Origin: Actinomycetota bacterium
GTDB taxonomy: Bacteria; Actinomycetota; Acidimicrobiia; Acidimicrobiales; JAHWLA01
Assembly (NCBI GenBank): GCA_019347595.1
Contig: JAHWLA010000172.1
Coordinates: 1 to 6,255 of the forward strand
Direction: 5' to 3'
Length of the DNA stretch: 6,255 nt
Notes under the pieces: generated by a model
The model's input: the letters and a program-made list of their open reading frames with translations, nothing else
What the model was told of the DNA's origin: nothing
Databases searched by the model: none
Position numbers and translations under genes: made by a program
Shown here: piece by piece, positions 5,635 to 6,255 of the stretch
Numbering within the stretch: the first letter of the stretch is position 1
Layout of the letters: the number at the start of each line of letters is the position of its first letter

Positions 5635-6092
5635 GCGTGACCCTTCGGGTCGAGGGGGTACCCGCACAGCGGGCACGGCGGACGGCCGGCCTCGACCAGT
5701 TGGGTCCCCCGGATGGCCAGTGCTGCGACTTGCTCGCGGGTCACGATGAAGCGCGCCGCGCCCGGTTCCTCGTCGTCGTCGGCGATCTCCTCGGCCACGA
5801 GCAGGAATCGGTCGATGTCATCGTCGTAGGTGATGCCCAGCGTCCCGATCACCCACTCTGCGACGACGGGCTCCTCAAGCTCGAGGTCGTCGGGGAGGTG
5901 CCCGGGGCGGGGCAGGTCCTGGAGCAGCTCGCCGAGGTAGGTGACGAGCGCCGCCACTTGCGACTTCTCCACCTTGAGCGTGACCAGTTCGATCCCCTGC
6001 CGGGCCTGGATGAAGAAGGCGCGTTGGCCGGGCGGGCCGACGGTGCCGACCGTGATGCGCTCGACGGCGTCGAAGTCGAACGACGAGCTCAA
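5595..6092 (-). CDS. DUF3090 family protein with C-terminal Cys/His cluster
   Basis: A 165-aa protein of the DUF3090 family (TIGR03847), the small middle member of the conserved actinobacterial trio; its function is unknown. The N-terminal part has FDFDAVERITVGTVGPPGQRAFFIQARQG (split at GPP; 5-33), the family's recognisable opening. LVTLKVEKSQVAALVTYL follows (36-53), then an acidic stretch EEIADDDEEPG (101-111). The C-terminus CPLCGYPLDPKGHACPRTNGH (split at DPK; 140-160) has Cys140, Cys143, His152 and Cys154, a CxxC...HxC pattern that could hold one zinc ion, although this is inferred. The start is TTG 6092: homologues begin just before FDFD, GAAGGAG lies 11 nt upstream, and TTGA overlaps the phosphomutase stop. 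The only other upstream in-frame start, GTG 6182, would lie 94 nt inside the phosphomutase gene. Confidence 0.88.
   Translation of the reverse strand: MSSSFDFDAVERITVGTVGPPGQRAFFIQARQGIELVTLKVEKSQVAALVTYLGELLQDLPRPGHLPDDLELEEPVVAEWVIGTLGITYDDDIDRFLLVAEEIADDDEEPGAARFIVTREQVAALAIRGTQLVEAGRPPCPLCGYPLDPKGHACPRTNGHRPPTL
5641..5646 (-). promoter_or_regulatory. Ribosome-binding site of the kinase-like gene
   Basis: On the minus strand GAAGGG lies 6 nt before GTG 5634, inside the 3' end of the DUF3090 gene. It supports the GTG start over the ATG 42 nt further upstream. Confidence 0.5.
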
Positions 6093-6255
6093 CTCGGCTG
6101 CAACTCCTTCAGGTCGCCGACGGCGTTGACGGTGAGGACGGCGGGGCCTTCGTCGAAGTAGGCGATCGCCGTGACCGAGCACGGCGAGATGACGATGCGC
6201 TGGAAGAGGTCGAGGTGGGTGCCGAGGGCGTCGGCCACCGCCGCCTTGATGGGGT
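6089..6255 (-). CDS. MSMEG_4193-type phosphomutase (histidine phosphatase superfamily), C-terminal fragment
   Basis: Only the last 54 residues plus a partial codon are in the window; the 5' part, including the RHG active-site motif, lies to the right. The readable end is PIKAAVADALGTHLDLFQRI followed by VISPCSVTAIAYFDEGPAVL and TVNAVGDLKELQPS. The 'IKAAVADALG-HLDLFQRI-PCSV' pattern is characteristic of the C-terminus of the MSMEG_4193 (TIGR03848) subgroup of the phosphoglycerate-mutase superfamily, and normally follows the second catalytic His (SHGD). In known genomes this gene heads the trio with DUF3090 and a PI-kinase-like protein, exactly as here. A mutase or phosphatase role is proposed from the fold, and no substrate is known. 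The stop TGA at 6089-6091 overlaps the DUF3090 TTG by the TTGA pattern. Confidence 0.85.
   Translation of the reverse strand, partial: PIKAAVADALGTHLDLFQRIVISPCSVTAIAYFDEGPAVLTVNAVGDLKELQPS
6104..6110 (-). promoter_or_regulatory. Ribosome-binding site of the DUF3090 gene
   Basis: GAAGGAG on the minus strand lies 11 nt before TTG 6092, slightly far but the only candidate. It is within the last codons of the phosphomutase gene (DLKELQPS). Confidence 0.45.

Noticed and set aside
5635..5676. Longer start of the kinase-like protein at ATG 5676
   Set aside because: It would overlap the conserved Cys/His end of DUF3090 by 82 nt and add a non-conserved-looking PRPEG-type tail. GTG 5634 has a ribosome-binding site.

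Overview
The window is GC-rich, gene-dense DNA with short or overlapping gene junctions, typical of an actinobacterium. The RsbW/sigma-B-type pair, the etfB-etfA pair and the actinobacterial phosphomutase/DUF3090/PI-kinase-like trio all fit that phylum. The style of the ETF and anti-sigma proteins suggests a deep branch such as Acidimicrobiia, but that is inference only. No tRNA, rRNA, CRISPR array or insertion sequence is visible.

Layout. (1) Positions 1-801, minus strand: an RsbW-like anti-sigma protein with a degraded ATP site, followed 4 nt later by a sigma-B/F-family sigma factor whose 3' end is cut by the window edge. (2) Positions 802-910: a 109-nt divergent intergenic region with a candidate extended -10 promoter facing the anti-sigma gene. 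(3) Positions 911-3934, plus strand: a tight three-gene run, etfB, etfA (1-nt gap) and an FAD-dependent aldonolactone oxidoreductase (ATGA overlap with etfA). The arrangement implies co-translation and perhaps an electron-transfer link. (4) A convergent junction of only 15 nt. (5) Positions 3950-6255, minus strand, transcribed right to left: the C-terminus of an MSMEG_4193-type phosphomutase, a DUF3090 protein, an SCO1664-type PI3/4-kinase-like protein, and an unrecognised 319-aa protein. All of these overlap at their junctions.

Functionally, part 3 is flavin redox chemistry: ETF carries electrons from flavin dehydrogenases to the quinone pool, and the neighbouring flavoenzyme oxidises a sugar lactone. 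Part 5 is a conserved but uncharacterised actinobacterial system combining a kinase-like fold, a phosphomutase-like fold and a small protein with a possible zinc site. The fourth gene here may be an additional member. It carries an unusual in-frame perfect 12-bp palindrome, exactly ten codons long, beside a short-loop G-quadruplex motif, both in the proline-rich linker between its two halves.
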